From assembly GCF_000772045.1 (NCBI RefSeq), contig NZ_CP009754.1, positions 3,286,001 to 3,350,000 of the forward strand: 64,000 nt of DNA, read 5' to 3'. The translations under genes were made by a program, and so were the position numbers. Below the pieces are notes generated by a model. That model saw only the letters and a list, made by a program, of their open reading frames with translations. It had not been told where the DNA came from and made no database searches. Numbering within the stretch: position 1 is the stretch's first letter; each line of letters opens with the position of its first letter. This document shows, one piece after another, positions 34,118-43,040 of this stretch. The DNA is from Streptomyces sp. CCM_MD2014. GTDB lineage: Bacteria > Actinomycetota > Actinomycetes > Streptomycetales > Streptomycetaceae.

Positions 34118-35263
34118 CTACGACTCCCCGCCGCCGTCGCCCCGGCGCGTGAGCAGCCACGGCTCGACCACGCCCAGACCGCGCACCGGACGCTGCCACA
34201 TCGGCTGGAGCGCGAAGCGGTACACCGGCGGCTCCTCGCCCTCCTTCTCCGCGGCGGCCGCCGCCTCGGCGGCCGCGGCCTCCGAGGCGGGGGCGTCCCC
34301 GGTGCGGATCAGCTCCTCCGCGAAGGCGGAGTCGACGAGGACGGCGTCCTTCGGCGCTATCGAGGTGAGCCGGGAGGCCAGGTTGACGGTCGTGCCGAAG
34401 ACATCACCCATCCGGGTGGTGACCGTGCCGAAGGCGATGCCGACGCGCAGTTCCGGCATGGTCTCGTCGTGGGCCATCGTCTCGACGAGGAGCAGCGCGA
34501 TCTCGGCGGCCGTACCGGCGTCGTCGGCGGCGTAGAGCACCTCGTCGCCGAGGGTCTTGACCAGCCGTCCGCCGCGCGCGGCCACCAGGTCGGCGGAGGT
34601 GGTCTCGAAGGCCTCGACCAGCTCGCCGAGCTCCTCCTCCTCCATCCGCCGGGTCAGCCGCGTGAAGCCGACCAGGTCCGCGAAGCCGACCGCGAGCCGC
34701 CGGTCCACCATCTCCTCGTCGTCCCCGGCCTGGATGACCCGGCCGGCCGAGGCGGCGAGCTGGCGCCGCCAGACGTAGACGAGGAACTCCTGCAGCTCGG
34801 GCAGGAGCAGTTCGACGATGGGATACGTCACCTCGGTGCGCGTCATCCCGGGCTCGGGGGGCTCGGTCAGACCCTCCAGGAAGGAGTCGATCTGCCACTC
34901 GGCCAACCGGGCGGTGGTCTGCCCCGTGGACCGGGCGACCTGGACGGCCATCGCCTCGCTGAGCAGCCCCGCCTCCACCAGACCGGCCAGCCGCCTGAGG
35001 GCGAGGACGTCGGCCTCGGTGAGCGCCTTGGCCTGGCCGATGTCGGCGAAGCCCATGGCCCGCCAGAAACGGGAGGCCAGCTCCATGGAGACGCCCGCGC
35101 TGCGGGCGGCCTGGAAGGGCGTGTAGCGGCGCTCGGCGCCCAGGATGAGCCCCTCCAGGCGTAGCGCGAGCGGGTCCTCGCCGGGGTCGGCGGAGTCCGG
35201 GGCGGGCTCGGGGTCCACCCGGCCGTCCCCGTCCGCGCCGGAGCCGGTGTCGTCGACGGTCAC
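34118..35263 (-). CDS. cya: Class III adenylate cyclase
   Basis: A 381-aa protein that makes cAMP, which S. coelicolor uses in germination and development. The C-terminal half is the cyclase domain with VGFADLVGFTRLTRRM near residue 190 (metal Asp), GGRLVKTLGDEVLYAAD, and VGIAFGTVTTRMGDVFGTTVNLASRL. The N-terminal half is predicted helical (QAARSAGVSMELASRFWRAMGFAD) and matches the regulatory region of the streptomycete enzyme. GTG 35263. The C-terminus has an Ala/Glu repeat (EAAAAEAAAAAEKEGEE). The length equals that of the S. coelicolor Cya from memory. Confidence 0.92.
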   Translation of the reverse strand: MTVDDTGSGADGDGRVDPEPAPDSADPGEDPLALRLEGLILGAERRYTPFQAARSAGVSMELASRFWRAMGFADIGQAKALTEADVLALRRLAGLVEAGLLSEAMAVQVARSTGQTTARLAEWQIDSFLEGLTEPPEPGMTRTEVTYPIVELLLPELQEFLVYVWRRQLAASAGRVIQAGDDEEMVDRRLAVGFADLVGFTRLTRRMEEEELGELVEAFETTSADLVAARGGRLVKTLGDEVLYAADDAGTAAEIALLLVETMAHDETMPELRVGIAFGTVTTRMGDVFGTTVNLASRLTSIAPKDAVLVDSAFAEELIRTGDAPASEAAAAEAAAAAEKEGEEPPVYRFALQPMWQRPVRGLGVVEPWLLTRRGDGGGES

Positions 35264-35419
35264 GCCTGTTGCCTTTCCGATCTGCCGCGGTCAGGTTCGA
35301 CCGGCCCCAACTTTACGTCAGGTGTGCCCCAGCTCACTCCCGTGCGTCCAGCTCCGCACGGGCCCTGGGGCCACGGTCCTCGCGCGGCCCGTGCCCTTGG
35401 CCCTCCCCCGGGTCGTGGC

Positions 35420-36310
35420 TCACGCCAACCGCAAGTGCACGATGTCGCCCGCGCCCACCGGCTCCTGCACCCCCGCCTCCGTCGCCAGCACCAGCCGCCC
35501 GTCGCCGTCCACGGCCACCGCCTCTCCCACGAGCGACCGGTCGCCGGGCAGCTCCGCCCGCACCGTGCGCCCGAGGGTCGCGCACCCCGCCGCGTACGTC
35601 TCCTGGAGCCCGCTGGCCGCCGGGTCGCCGCCGGCCTCGCGCCAGCGCCCGTACCAGTCCTCCAGCGACCGCAGCACCCCGCGCAGCAGCGGGTCCCGGT
35701 CGGTGTTCGCGGCCCCGGCCAGCGCCAGCGACCCGGCCCGTGCGACCGGCAGCTCCTCGGCGCGGAGCGAGACGTTGATGCCGACGCCGATGACGACGCC
35801 GTCGGGGCCGGCCCGCTCGGCCAGGATGCCGCCGGCCTTGCGCTCCTCGTCGCCGACGGTCACCAGCAGGTCGTTGGGCCACTTCAGAGCCGTGTCGACC
35901 CCGGCCACGCGGGACAGCCCGGTCGCCACGGCGACGCCGGTGAGCAGGGGCAGCCAGCCCCAGCGGTCCACGGGGATCTCGGCGGGCCGCAGCAGTACGG
36001 AGAAGAACAGCCCGGAGCGCGGCGGCGCCGTCCACTGCCGGTCCAGGCGCCCCCGTGCGGCGCTCTGCTCCTCGGCGACGAGGACGACACCCTCCGCCAG
36101 GTCTCCCCCGGCGGCCCGGGCCACGAGGTCGGAGTTGGTGGACCCGGTGCGCTGCACGACGTCCACCTGCCGCCACAGGCCTCCCTCCCGCACCAGGCCC
36201 CGGCGCAGGGACATGCCGCTGAGGGGCGGCCGGTCCAGGTCGGACCACCGGCCGTTCGAGGCGTCGTTCGAGGCGTCGTGCGGAGAGTCGGAAGGATCTC
36301 GGGGCGTCAT
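35420..36310 (-). CDS. birA: Biotin--[acetyl-CoA-carboxylase] ligase
   Basis: A 296-aa enzyme that attaches biotin to the carrier domain of acyl-CoA carboxylases. Motifs include the adenylate site STNSDLVARA, RGRLDRQW (related to GRGRxGR), LKWPNDLLV and GGILAE. There is no N-terminal DNA-binding domain as in E. coli BirA, so it is a pure ligase. ATG 36310. It is divergent from pccB and sits close to accA2, its probable substrate. Confidence 0.93.
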   Translation of the reverse strand: MTPRDPSDSPHDASNDASNGRWSDLDRPPLSGMSLRRGLVREGGLWRQVDVVQRTGSTNSDLVARAAGGDLAEGVVLVAEEQSAARGRLDRQWTAPPRSGLFFSVLLRPAEIPVDRWGWLPLLTGVAVATGLSRVAGVDTALKWPNDLLVTVGDEERKAGGILAERAGPDGVVIGVGINVSLRAEELPVARAGSLALAGAANTDRDPLLRGVLRSLEDWYGRWREAGGDPAASGLQETYAAGCATLGRTVRAELPGDRSLVGEAVAVDGDGRLVLATEAGVQEPVGAGDIVHLRLA

Positions 36311-36364
36311 GCAACCCACCCTAGGTGTGGGAAAGACCGCACTGCCGATCGGAAGGGCCCCTAC

Positions 36365-36381
36365 TACTCTACGAACGAGTA
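36365..36381. promoter_or_regulatory. Dyad in the birA/pccB divergent promoter
   Basis: TACTC-TACGAAC-GAGTA is a perfect 5+7+5 dyad 40 bases upstream of pccB. Part of it, CTACGAACGAGTAA, resembles CTACTAACGGGTAA upstream of accA2 (12 of 14 bases), so both carboxylase genes may share a regulator. Confidence 0.45.
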
Positions 36382-36420
36382 ACCGTCCCCCCTTTTGAGC
36401 AGGCAGGGAGCCGCATCCCG

Positions 36421-38013
36421 ATGTCCGAGCCGGAAGAGCAGCAGCCCGACATCCACACGACCGCGGGCAAGCTCGCGGATCTCAGGCGCCGTATCGAGGA
36501 GGCGACGCACGCCGGTTCCGCACGCGCCGTCGAAAAGCAGCACGCCAAGGGCAAGCTGACGGCTCGTGAACGCATCGACCTCCTCCTCGACGAGGGTTCC
36601 TTCGTCGAGCTGGACGAGTTCGCCCGGCACCGCTCCACCAACTTCGGCCTGGACGCCAACCGCCCCTACGGCGACGGCGTCGTCACCGGCTACGGGACCG
36701 TCGACGGCCGCCCCGTCGCCGTCTTCTCCCAGGACTTCACCGTCTTCGGCGGCGCGCTGGGCGAGGTCTACGGCCAGAAGATCGTCAAGGTGATGGACTT
36801 CGCGCTGAAGACCGGCTGCCCGGTCATCGGCATCAACGACTCGGGCGGCGCCCGCATCCAGGAGGGCGTGGCCTCCCTCGGCGCGTACGGCGAGATCTTC
36901 CGCCGCAACACCCACGCCTCCGGCGTCATCCCGCAGATCAGCCTGGTCGTCGGCCCGTGCGCGGGCGGCGCGGTCTACTCCCCCGCGATCACCGACTTCA
37001 CGGTCATGGTCGACCAGACCAGCCACATGTTCATCACCGGCCCCGACGTCATCAAGACCGTCACCGGCGAGGACGTCGGCTTCGAGGAGCTGGGCGGCGC
37101 CCGCACCCACAACTCGACCTCGGGCGTGGCCCACCACATGGCCGGCGACGAGAAGGACGCAGTCGAGTACGTCAAGCAGCTCCTGTCGTACCTGCCGTCC
37201 AACAACCTCTCCGAGCCTCCCGCCTTCCCGGAGGAGGCGGACCTCGCGGTCACGGACGAGGACGCCGAGCTGGACACGATCGTCCCGGACTCGGCGAACC
37301 AGCCCTACGACATGCACACCGTCATCGAGCACGTCCTCGACGACGGCGAGTTCTTCGAGACCCAGCCCCTGTTCGCGCCGAACATCCTCACGGGCTTCGG
37401 CCGGGTCGAGGGCCGCCCCGTGGGCATCGTCGCCAACCAGCCGATGCAGTTCGCCGGCTGCCTGGACATCACCGCCTCCGAGAAGGCGGCCCGGTTCGTG
37501 CGCACCTGCGACGCCTTCAACGTCCCCGTCCTCACCTTCGTGGACGTCCCCGGCTTCCTGCCGGGCGTGGACCAGGAGCACGACGGCATCATCCGCCGCG
37601 GCGCCAAGCTGATCTTCGCCTACGCCGAGGCCACGGTCCCGCTGATCACGGTCATCACCCGCAAGGCCTTCGGCGGCGCCTACGACGTCATGGGCTCCAA
37701 GCACCTGGGCGCCGACCTCAACCTGGCCTGGCCCACCGCCCAGATCGCCGTCATGGGCGCCCAGGGCGCGGTCAACATCCTGCACCGCCGCACCATCGCC
37801 GACGCAGGTGACGACGCCGAGGCGACCCGGGCCCGCCTGATCCAGGAGTACGAGGACACCCTCCTCAACCCCTACACGGCGGCCGAGCGCGGCTACGTCG
37901 ACGCGGTGATCATGCCGTCCGACACCCGCCGCCACATCGTCCGCGGCCTGCGCCAGCTGCGCACCAAGCGGGAGAACCTGCCCCCGAAGAAGCACGGCAA
38001 CATCCCCCTGTAA
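36421..38013 (+). CDS. pccB: Propionyl-CoA carboxylase beta (carboxyltransferase) subunit
   Basis: A 530-aa carboxyltransferase that moves CO2 from carboxybiotin to propionyl-CoA or acetyl-CoA, giving methylmalonyl-CoA or malonyl-CoA for lipids and polyketides. Crotonase-like halves show [11 protein letters not shown] near residue 140, [16 protein letters not shown] near 180, and in the second half [24 protein letters not shown] with [18 protein letters not shown]. The Asp in the second half (position about 422 in S. coelicolor) determines acyl-CoA choice; I did not align it to the base. It is followed after 9 bases by the epsilon subunit. ATG 36421 gives the same length as the S. coelicolor PccB from memory. 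Confidence 0.95.
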   Translation: MSEPEEQQPDIHTTAGKLADLRRRIEEATHAGSARAVEKQHAKGKLTARERIDLLLDEGSFVELDEFARHRSTNFGLDANRPYGDGVVTGYGTVDGRPVAVFSQDFTVFGGALGEVYGQKIVKVMDFALKTGCPVIGINDSGGARIQEGVASLGAYGEIFRRNTHASGVIPQISLVVGPCAGGAVYSPAITDFTVMVDQTSHMFITGPDVIKTVTGEDVGFEELGGARTHNSTSGVAHHMAGDEKDAVEYVKQLLSYLPSNNLSEPPAFPEEADLAVTDEDAELDTIVPDSANQPYDMHTVIEHVLDDGEFFETQPLFAPNILTGFGRVEGRPVGIVANQPMQFAGCLDITASEKAARFVRTCDAFNVPVLTFVDVPGFLPGVDQEHDGIIRRGAKLIFAYAEATVPLITVITRKAFGGAYDVMGSKHLGADLNLAWPTAQIAVMGAQGAVNILHRRTIADAGDDAEATRARLIQEYEDTLLNPYTAAERGYVDAVIMPSDTRRHIVRGLRQLRTKRENLPPKKHGNIPL

Positions 38014-38022
38014 GGAGCCGCT

Positions 38023-38232
38023 GTGACCATCAAGGTCGTACGGGGCAACCCCACCCCGGAAGAACTCGCCGCCGCCCTGACGGTGGTCAGGGCCCGCGCG
38101 GCAGCGACGGAAGCCGAGCCGTCCGCGCCCGACCGGCCCCGCGACGCGTGGTCCGACCCCTCCCGCATCGCGGCAGCACACCTGCCCCAGCCCGGCCCGA
38201 CCTCATGGAGCCGCACCTACTGGCCGAGCTGA
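38023..38232 (+). CDS. pccE: Acyl-CoA carboxylase epsilon subunit
   Basis: A 69-aa protein with GTG start after AAGGAG. IKVVRGNPTPEELAAALTVV at the start and PGPTSWSRTYWPS at the end are the conserved ends of this small actinomycete subunit, which stimulates the carboxylase complex. It is directly coupled to pccB. Confidence 0.93.
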   Translation: MTIKVVRGNPTPEELAAALTVVRARAAATEAEPSAPDRPRDAWSDPSRIAAAHLPQPGPTSWSRTYWPS

Positions 38233-38248
38233 GAACAACCCGCTCACA

Positions 38249-38316
38249 GGGGCGCGGGGCTGTATCGATGTGCGGCTCCGCCGCGTGAGCGCACTCCAGC
38301 GGCAACCCCGCGCCCC
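38249..38316. terminator. Large dispersed-repeat hairpin after pccE
   Basis: GGGGCGCGGGG (38249) and CCCCGCGCCCC (38306) form an 11-bp perfect stem around a 46-base loop that includes GTGCGGCTCCGCCGCGTG. I recognise the unit as a very common Streptomyces dispersed palindromic repeat that often serves as terminator. Confidence 0.75.
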
Positions 38317-38371
38317 GATATAGGTACCCGTACTCAAGCGCCCTCCAGCGGCCAAGCCGCACGCTAGGGGC

Positions 38372-38500
38372 ATGCTGTGGTCCGACCCCGAGAACGAGCC
38401 GCCCAAGGAACTGCGCGACACGCAGGCCATGCTGCGGCGGCTGAGCCTCTTCCTGGCGTTGGCCATGGTCCTGGCGATGATCGTCCTCGGCCTGGGGTGA
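38372..38500 (+). CDS. 42-aa membrane protein
   Basis: This short gene reads MLWSDPENEPPKELRD from ATG 38372, then QAMLRRLSLFLALAMVLAMIVLGLG. One hydrophobic helix fills the C-terminal half, so it is a small tail-anchored membrane peptide. It lies 139 bases after pccE and 32 bases before maf, on the same strand. Its frame and clear helix make it a likely real gene, and I recall similar 40-residue proteins at this spot in other streptomycetes. Function unknown. Confidence 0.6.
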   Translation: MLWSDPENEPPKELRDTQAMLRRLSLFLALAMVLAMIVLGLG

Positions 38501-38532
38501 GCCGCCCCGGCCCCGGTGGCTAATCTGACTCC

Positions 38533-39156
38533 ATGACTGCTGCCCGGCCCCGCCGCCGCCTCGTCCTCGCCTCCCAGTCCCCGGCCCGGCTCGGCCTGCT
38601 GCGTCAGGCCGGCCTCGCCCCCGAGGTGCTGGTGAGCGGCGTGGACGAGGAGGCCGTCACCGCCCCCACCCCCGCCGAGCTGGCCCTCGCCCTGGCCGAG
38701 GCCAAGGCGTCCGTGGTGGCCGCCCGGCCCGAGGTGCACGGCGCCCTGGTGATCGGCTGCGACTCGGTGCTCGACCTGGACGGCCGGGCGCTCGGCAAGC
38801 CGGCCGACGCCGAGGAGGCCACCGCCCGCTGGAAGGCGATGCGCGGCCGCGCGGGCACGCTGCAGACCGGCCACTGCGTCTGGGACACCGCCTCAGGCCG
38901 CCACGTCTCGGCGACCGCGTCCACCGTCGTCCGCTTCGGCGAGCCGACCGACGACGAGATCGCCGCCTACGTGGCCTCCGGGGAGCCCCTGTACGTCGCG
39001 GGGGCGTTCACCCTGGACGGCCGCTCGGCGCCGTTCATCGACGGCATCGACGGCGACCACGGCAACGTGATCGGCCTCAGCCTGCCCCTGCTGCGGCGGC
39101 TCCTCGCCGAGCTCGGGACCGGCATCACGGAGTTGTGGGCGCCGGCGGAGAGCTGA
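38533..39156 (+). CDS. maf: Maf-like nucleoside triphosphate pyrophosphatase
   Basis: A 207-aa house-cleaning phosphatase that hydrolyses noncanonical or excess dNTPs. [21 protein letters not shown] at the N-terminus (quoted in part: [14 protein letters not shown]), the metal-binding [16 protein letters not shown] and the later [25 protein letters not shown] region fit Maf. The 3' end overlaps a convergent membrane protein gene by 32 bases. Confidence 0.92.
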   Translation: MTAARPRRRLVLASQSPARLGLLRQAGLAPEVLVSGVDEEAVTAPTPAELALALAEAKASVVAARPEVHGALVIGCDSVLDLDGRALGKPADAEEATARWKAMRGRAGTLQTGHCVWDTASGRHVSATASTVVRFGEPTDDEIAAYVASGEPLYVAGAFTLDGRSAPFIDGIDGDHGNVIGLSLPLLRRLLAELGTGITELWAPAES

Positions 39157-39619
39157 CCGGGGAGCCGTCGCCGCCCTTGCCGCCGTCGCCGCCCCCGGGT
39201 CGCGGCCCGGGTGCGGCGGGCTCCTCGCGTGCGTCGTACGTCATCAGGAGCAGCACGATGAGCCCGAGTACGACGATCATGAAGACGAAGGCGCCGGGTC
39301 CCACCAGCCCCCAGGTGAAGGCGCCGAGCAGCCCGTGCACCACGGCGGCGCTGATCAGCAGGACCCGGCCGAGCCCCGCGGGGGCGCGGTCGCGCACCGC
39401 CACGAGCAGCGCGACCAGGCCGCACAGCGCGAAGTACAGCCCGAAGACGACCCCGCCGATCTTCGAGGAGACGGACATCATGTCCGGGTCGAGACCGGCG
39501 AGGGACATGTCCTGCCGGTCGACGACGATCGCCAGGAACCAGTTCAGCGCAGCGACGCCGACCGCCTCCACGAAGAGCACGACCGCCACGATCCACGCCA
39601 CCGGCCTGCGCACTGACAC
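39125..39619 (-). CDS. Four-helix integral membrane protein
   Basis: A 164-aa protein with four predicted helices ([76 protein letters not shown]; the first given in part is [14 protein letters not shown]) and a Pro/Gly-rich cytoplasmic tail. GTG 39619. No family recognised. Antisense overlap with maf at its 3' end. Confidence 0.7.
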   Translation of the reverse strand: MSVRRPVAWIVAVVLFVEAVGVAALNWFLAIVVDRQDMSLAGLDPDMMSVSSKIGGVVFGLYFALCGLVALLVAVRDRAPAGLGRVLLISAAVVHGLLGAFTWGLVGPGAFVFMIVVLGLIVLLLMTYDAREEPAAPGPRPGGGDGGKGGDGSPVSSPPAPTTP

Positions 39620-39993
39620 CGGTCCCCACCCACTTTCGACCGCTGCCGCACAGGACAGCTGTTACCCCAAGTACGTTCGAGACCCGAGGAACGCTACTAA
39701 CGGGTAATGCGCACCACAAGGGTTCGGGCACGAGCAAAGAATCATTGGGCCATTAGTAGGGACTCCACAAAGAAACCGAGTGGCCCGCAGCACGCCCTTA
39801 CAGAGACCTTGACCACACAGGAGGGCTAGGGTTTCCCCCAGGAGTCCTGCGCAGGGCGGTACTACAAGGGCCTTCGTGGCTCGAGCGAGCCTCGGATCAC
39901 GCTCCGTGTGGGCAAGCTCACCATTGGGGACGGGTCGAAGTGCCGTGTCGGCAGTCCCTAAACTCGGCTTGTTTCAAGGAGGGAGCCTCAATC
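39620..39993. promoter_or_regulatory. Regulatory spacer upstream of accA2
   Basis: The 374-base gap has no gene and contains a relatively A/T-rich centre. CTACTAACGGGTAA (39694-39707) resembles the pccB operator motif. CTACTAA (39694) and TTAGTAG (39753) form a perfect inverted pair 52 bases apart that could hold a looped repressor. The accA2 leader ends in AAGGAGGGAG. Confidence 0.4.
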
Positions 39994-41766
39994 GTGCGCA
40001 AGGTGCTCATCGCCAATCGTGGCGAAATCGCTGTCCGCGTGGCCCGGGCCTGCCGGGACGCCGGGATCGCGAGCGTGGCCGTCTACGCGGACCCGGACCG
40101 GGACGCATTGCATGTCCGCGCCGCTGATGAGGCGTTCGCCCTGGGTGGTGACACCCCCGCGACCAGCTATCTGGACATCGCCAAGGTCCTGAAAGCCGCG
40201 CGTGAGTCGGGCGCGGACGCCATCCACCCCGGCTACGGATTCCTCTCCGAGAACGCGGAGTTCGCGCAGGCGGTCCTGGACGCCGGACTGATCTGGATCG
40301 GCCCGCCCCCGCACGCCATCCGCGACCTGGGCGACAAGGTCGCGGCCCGCCACATCGCCCAGCGGGCCGGCGCCCCCCTGGTCGCCGGCACCCCCGACCC
40401 CGTCTCCGGCGCGGACGAGGTCGTCGCCTTCGCGAAGGAACACGGCCTGCCCATCGCGATCAAGGCCGCCTTCGGCGGCGGCGGCCGCGGCCTGAAGGTC
40501 GCCCGCACCCTCGAAGAGGTCCCCGAGCTGTACGACTCCGCGGTCCGCGAGGCCGTGGCGGCCTTCGGCCGCGGAGAGTGCTTCGTCGAGCGCTACCTCG
40601 ACAAGCCCCGCCACGTGGAGACCCAGTGCCTGGCCGACACCCACGGCAACGTGGTCGTCGTCTCCACCCGCGACTGCTCCCTGCAGCGCCGCCACCAGAA
40701 ACTCGTCGAGGAAGCCCCCGCCCCCTTCCTCTCCGAGGCCCAGCTGGCGGAGCTGTACGCCTCCTCCAAGGCCATCCTGAAGGAGGCCGGCTACGTCGGC
40801 GCCGGCACGGTGGAGTTCCTCGTCGGAGCGGACGGCACGATCTCCTTCCTGGAGGTCAACACCCGCCTGCAGGTCGAACACCCCGTCACCGAGGAAGTCG
40901 CCGGCATCGACCTGGTCCGCGAGATGTTCCGCATCGCCGACGGCGAGGAACTCGGCTACGACGACCCCGCCCTGCGCGGCCACTCCTTCGAGTTCCGCAT
41001 CAACGGCGAGGACCCCGGCCGCGGCTTCCTGCCCGCCCCCGGCACCGTCACCCGCTTCGAGGCCCCCACCGGCCCCGGCGTCCGCCTGGACGCCGGCGTC
41101 GAATCCGGCAGCGTGATCGGCCCGGCCTGGGACTCCCTGCTCGCCAAACTCATCGTCACCGGCCGCACCCGCAAGGAAGCCCTCCAGCGCGCCGCCCGCG
41201 CCCTGGACGAATTCACCGTCGAGGGCATGGCCACCGCCATCCCCTTCCACCGCACCGTCGTCCGCGATGCCGCGTTCGCCCCCGAGCTGACCGGCTCCAC
41301 CGACCCCTTCACGGTCCACACCCGCTGGATCGAGACGGAGTTCGTCAACGACATCAAACCCTTCACCGCACCCGCCGACACCGAGACGGACGAGGACAAC
41401 GGCCGCGAGACCGTCGTCGTCGAGGTCGGCGGCAAACGCCTGGAGGTCTCCCTCCCCTCCAGCCTGGGCATGTCCCTGGCCCGCACCGGCCTCGCCGCCG
41501 GCGCCCGCCCCAAACGCCGCGCGGCGAAGAAGTCCGGCCCCGCGGCCTCCGGCGACACCCTCGCCTCCCCCATGCAGGGCACCATCGTCAAACTCGCCGT
41601 CGAGGAAGGCCAGGAAGTCGCCGAGGGCGACCTGATCGTCGTCCTCGAAGCCATGAAGATGGAACAGCCCATCAACGCCCACAAGTCCGGCACCGTCAAG
41701 GGCCTGAGCGCCGAAGTCGGCGCCTCCCTCACCTCCGGCGCCCCCATCTGCGAAATCAAGGACTGA
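39994..41766 (+). CDS. accA2: Acyl-CoA carboxylase alpha subunit: biotin carboxylase plus biotin carrier
   Basis: A 590-aa two-domain enzyme that carboxylates its own biotin and supplies it to the beta subunit. Biotin carboxylase part: [20 protein letters not shown] at the N-terminus, ATP-grasp [15 protein letters not shown] near 165, [14 protein letters not shown] near 285. The biotin carrier at the C-terminus has [14 protein letters not shown] and the biotin lysine in [11 protein letters not shown] 39994 follows AAGGAGGGAG and gives the same 590-aa length as S. coelicolor AccA2 from memory. Partners are PccB and PccE (36421-38232) and BirA modifies it. It ends in a strong terminator. Confidence 0.96.
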   Translation: MRKVLIANRGEIAVRVARACRDAGIASVAVYADPDRDALHVRAADEAFALGGDTPATSYLDIAKVLKAARESGADAIHPGYGFLSENAEFAQAVLDAGLIWIGPPPHAIRDLGDKVAARHIAQRAGAPLVAGTPDPVSGADEVVAFAKEHGLPIAIKAAFGGGGRGLKVARTLEEVPELYDSAVREAVAAFGRGECFVERYLDKPRHVETQCLADTHGNVVVVSTRDCSLQRRHQKLVEEAPAPFLSEAQLAELYASSKAILKEAGYVGAGTVEFLVGADGTISFLEVNTRLQVEHPVTEEVAGIDLVREMFRIADGEELGYDDPALRGHSFEFRINGEDPGRGFLPAPGTVTRFEAPTGPGVRLDAGVESGSVIGPAWDSLLAKLIVTGRTRKEALQRAARALDEFTVEGMATAIPFHRTVVRDAAFAPELTGSTDPFTVHTRWIETEFVNDIKPFTAPADTETDEDNGRETVVVEVGGKRLEVSLPSSLGMSLARTGLAAGARPKRRAAKKSGPAASGDTLASPMQGTIVKLAVEEGQEVAEGDLIVVLEAMKMEQPINAHKSGTVKGLSAEVGASLTSGAPICEIKD

Positions 41767-41782
41767 GCGGCACCCGCACCAC

Positions 41783-41831
41783 ACAGGGGCGCCCGGCGGA
41801 CCACCTCACACGGCCCGCCGGGCGCCCCTGT
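41783..41831. terminator. Strong hairpin between accA2 and the DeoR gene
   Basis: A perfect 17-bp stem (ACAGGGGCGCCCGGCGG and its complement) with a 15-base loop lies between two convergent genes, so it works in both directions. Confidence 0.85.
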
Positions 41832-41875
41832 CACTGCCCGGCGGACGGGGACCGCCGGACGCTTCCGTGCCCGTC

Positions 41876-42862
41876 CTACCGGCGACGCAGGTCGGCGACG
41901 CGTGCCCGTTCCGCCCCGCCGCCCTGGTCTCCGAGGGCGCCGGCCGACCGCAGGCCCGCCGCCGCGCCCGGAACCTGTCGGCGTGGCCCCGGAAGCGGCA
42001 CGTCCCGGCGCTGCTGACGGGCCACGGCTTCACCTCCCGAGGCCCCCGGTGTCCCGCTGCCGTTCACCGCACCACCCCCCGGGGACCCGGCCACGGCGAT
42101 CTGCACGCCCTGGTCGGCCAGGGCCTGGAGCTCGGTGGCGGCGCGGTCGTCGTGGGCCGGCGACTCGTCGGTGACCAGACGGGTGATGACGTCGGTGGGC
42201 ACGGTCTGGAACATGGTGTCCGTACCCAGCTTGGAGTGGTCGGCGAGGACGACCACCTCGGCCGCGGCCTGCACCAGCGCCCGGTCGACGGAGGCCGACA
42301 GCATGTTGGACGTGGACAGCCCCCGCTCGGCGGTCAGCCCGCTCCCGGACAGGAAGGCCTTGGAGACCCGCAGCCCCTGCAGGGACTGCTCGGCCCCGGA
42401 CCCCACCAGGGCGTAGTTCGACCCCCTGAGCGTGCCTCCGGTCATCACCACCTCGACCCGGTTGGCATGGGCGAGGGCCTGGGCCACCAGCAACGAATTG
42501 GTGACGACGGTCAGCCCGGGCACCCGCGCGAGCCGGCGGGCCAGCTCCTGCGTCGTGGTACCCGCGCCCACCACGATGGCTTCGCCCTCTTCGACGAGGC
42601 CCGCGGCGAGATCGGCGATGGCCGTCTTCTCGGCGGTCGCGAGATGGGACTTCTGCGGAAAGCCGGACTCTCGCGTGAACCCGCCCGGCAGTACCGCACC
42701 GCCGTGCCGGCGGTCGAGGAGTCCTTCTGCCTCCAGTGCGCGCACGTCCCGCCGTACGGTCACTTCGGAGGTCTGGACGACGCGGGCGAGCTCACGGAGC
42801 GACACGGCCCCGTTCGCTCGCACCATTTCGAGGATCAATTGGCGACGTTCTGCAGCGAACAC
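41876..42862 (-). CDS. DeoR family transcriptional regulator
   Basis: A 328-aa regulator. The N-terminal HTH FAAERRQLILEMVRANGAVSLRELARVV then QTSEVTVRRDVRALEAEGLLDRRHGGA is the DeoR signature; the DeoRC sugar-phosphate sensor domain (residues 80-240, with GAGTTTQELARRL and VVLADHSKLG) follows. The last 75 residues are a low-complexity Gly/Ala/Arg tail. GTG 42862. Its place among nucleoside salvage genes suggests it senses a pentose phosphate. A candidate operator lies 89 bases upstream. Confidence 0.9.
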   Translation of the reverse strand: MFAAERRQLILEMVRANGAVSLRELARVVQTSEVTVRRDVRALEAEGLLDRRHGGAVLPGGFTRESGFPQKSHLATAEKTAIADLAAGLVEEGEAIVVGAGTTTQELARRLARVPGLTVVTNSLLVAQALAHANRVEVVMTGGTLRGSNYALVGSGAEQSLQGLRVSKAFLSGSGLTAERGLSTSNMLSASVDRALVQAAAEVVVLADHSKLGTDTMFQTVPTDVITRLVTDESPAHDDRAATELQALADQGVQIAVAGSPGGGAVNGSGTPGASGGEAVARQQRRDVPLPGPRRQVPGAAAGLRSAGALGDQGGGAERARVADLRRR

Positions 42863-42950
42863 GAAACTGACAGTAACCCCAACGACCGTCTGCTTTCAGC
42901 AGTATGCGCCGAATAACAGAAGTTGTTCGCATGCCACCACCGGAAGTGGT

Positions 42951-42962
42951 ATACGCGCCTAC
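42951..42962. promoter_or_regulatory. Weak copy of the PNP/deoC palindrome upstream of the DeoR gene
   Basis: ATACGCGCCTAC matches CTACGCGCGTAG at 9 of 12 bases. It sits 89 bases upstream of the DeoR start. AACAGAAGTTGTT (near 42914) is another short dyad in the same 178-base gap, which also carries the promoter of the divergent-oriented region; no gene lies here. Confidence 0.3.
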
Positions 42963-43040
42963 CCCGGCCGCCTATGCCGCCCGCAAGCGCCGCGACTCCC
43001 CGTGACCGGCGGGGAGTCGATTCCGGCCGCGCCCGCCGGA

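Noticed and set aside
36364..38181. A 605-codon open frame opposite pccB, and a similar one at 39988-41784 opposite accA2
   Set aside because: Both lie exactly against well-known carboxylase genes and have shadow composition.
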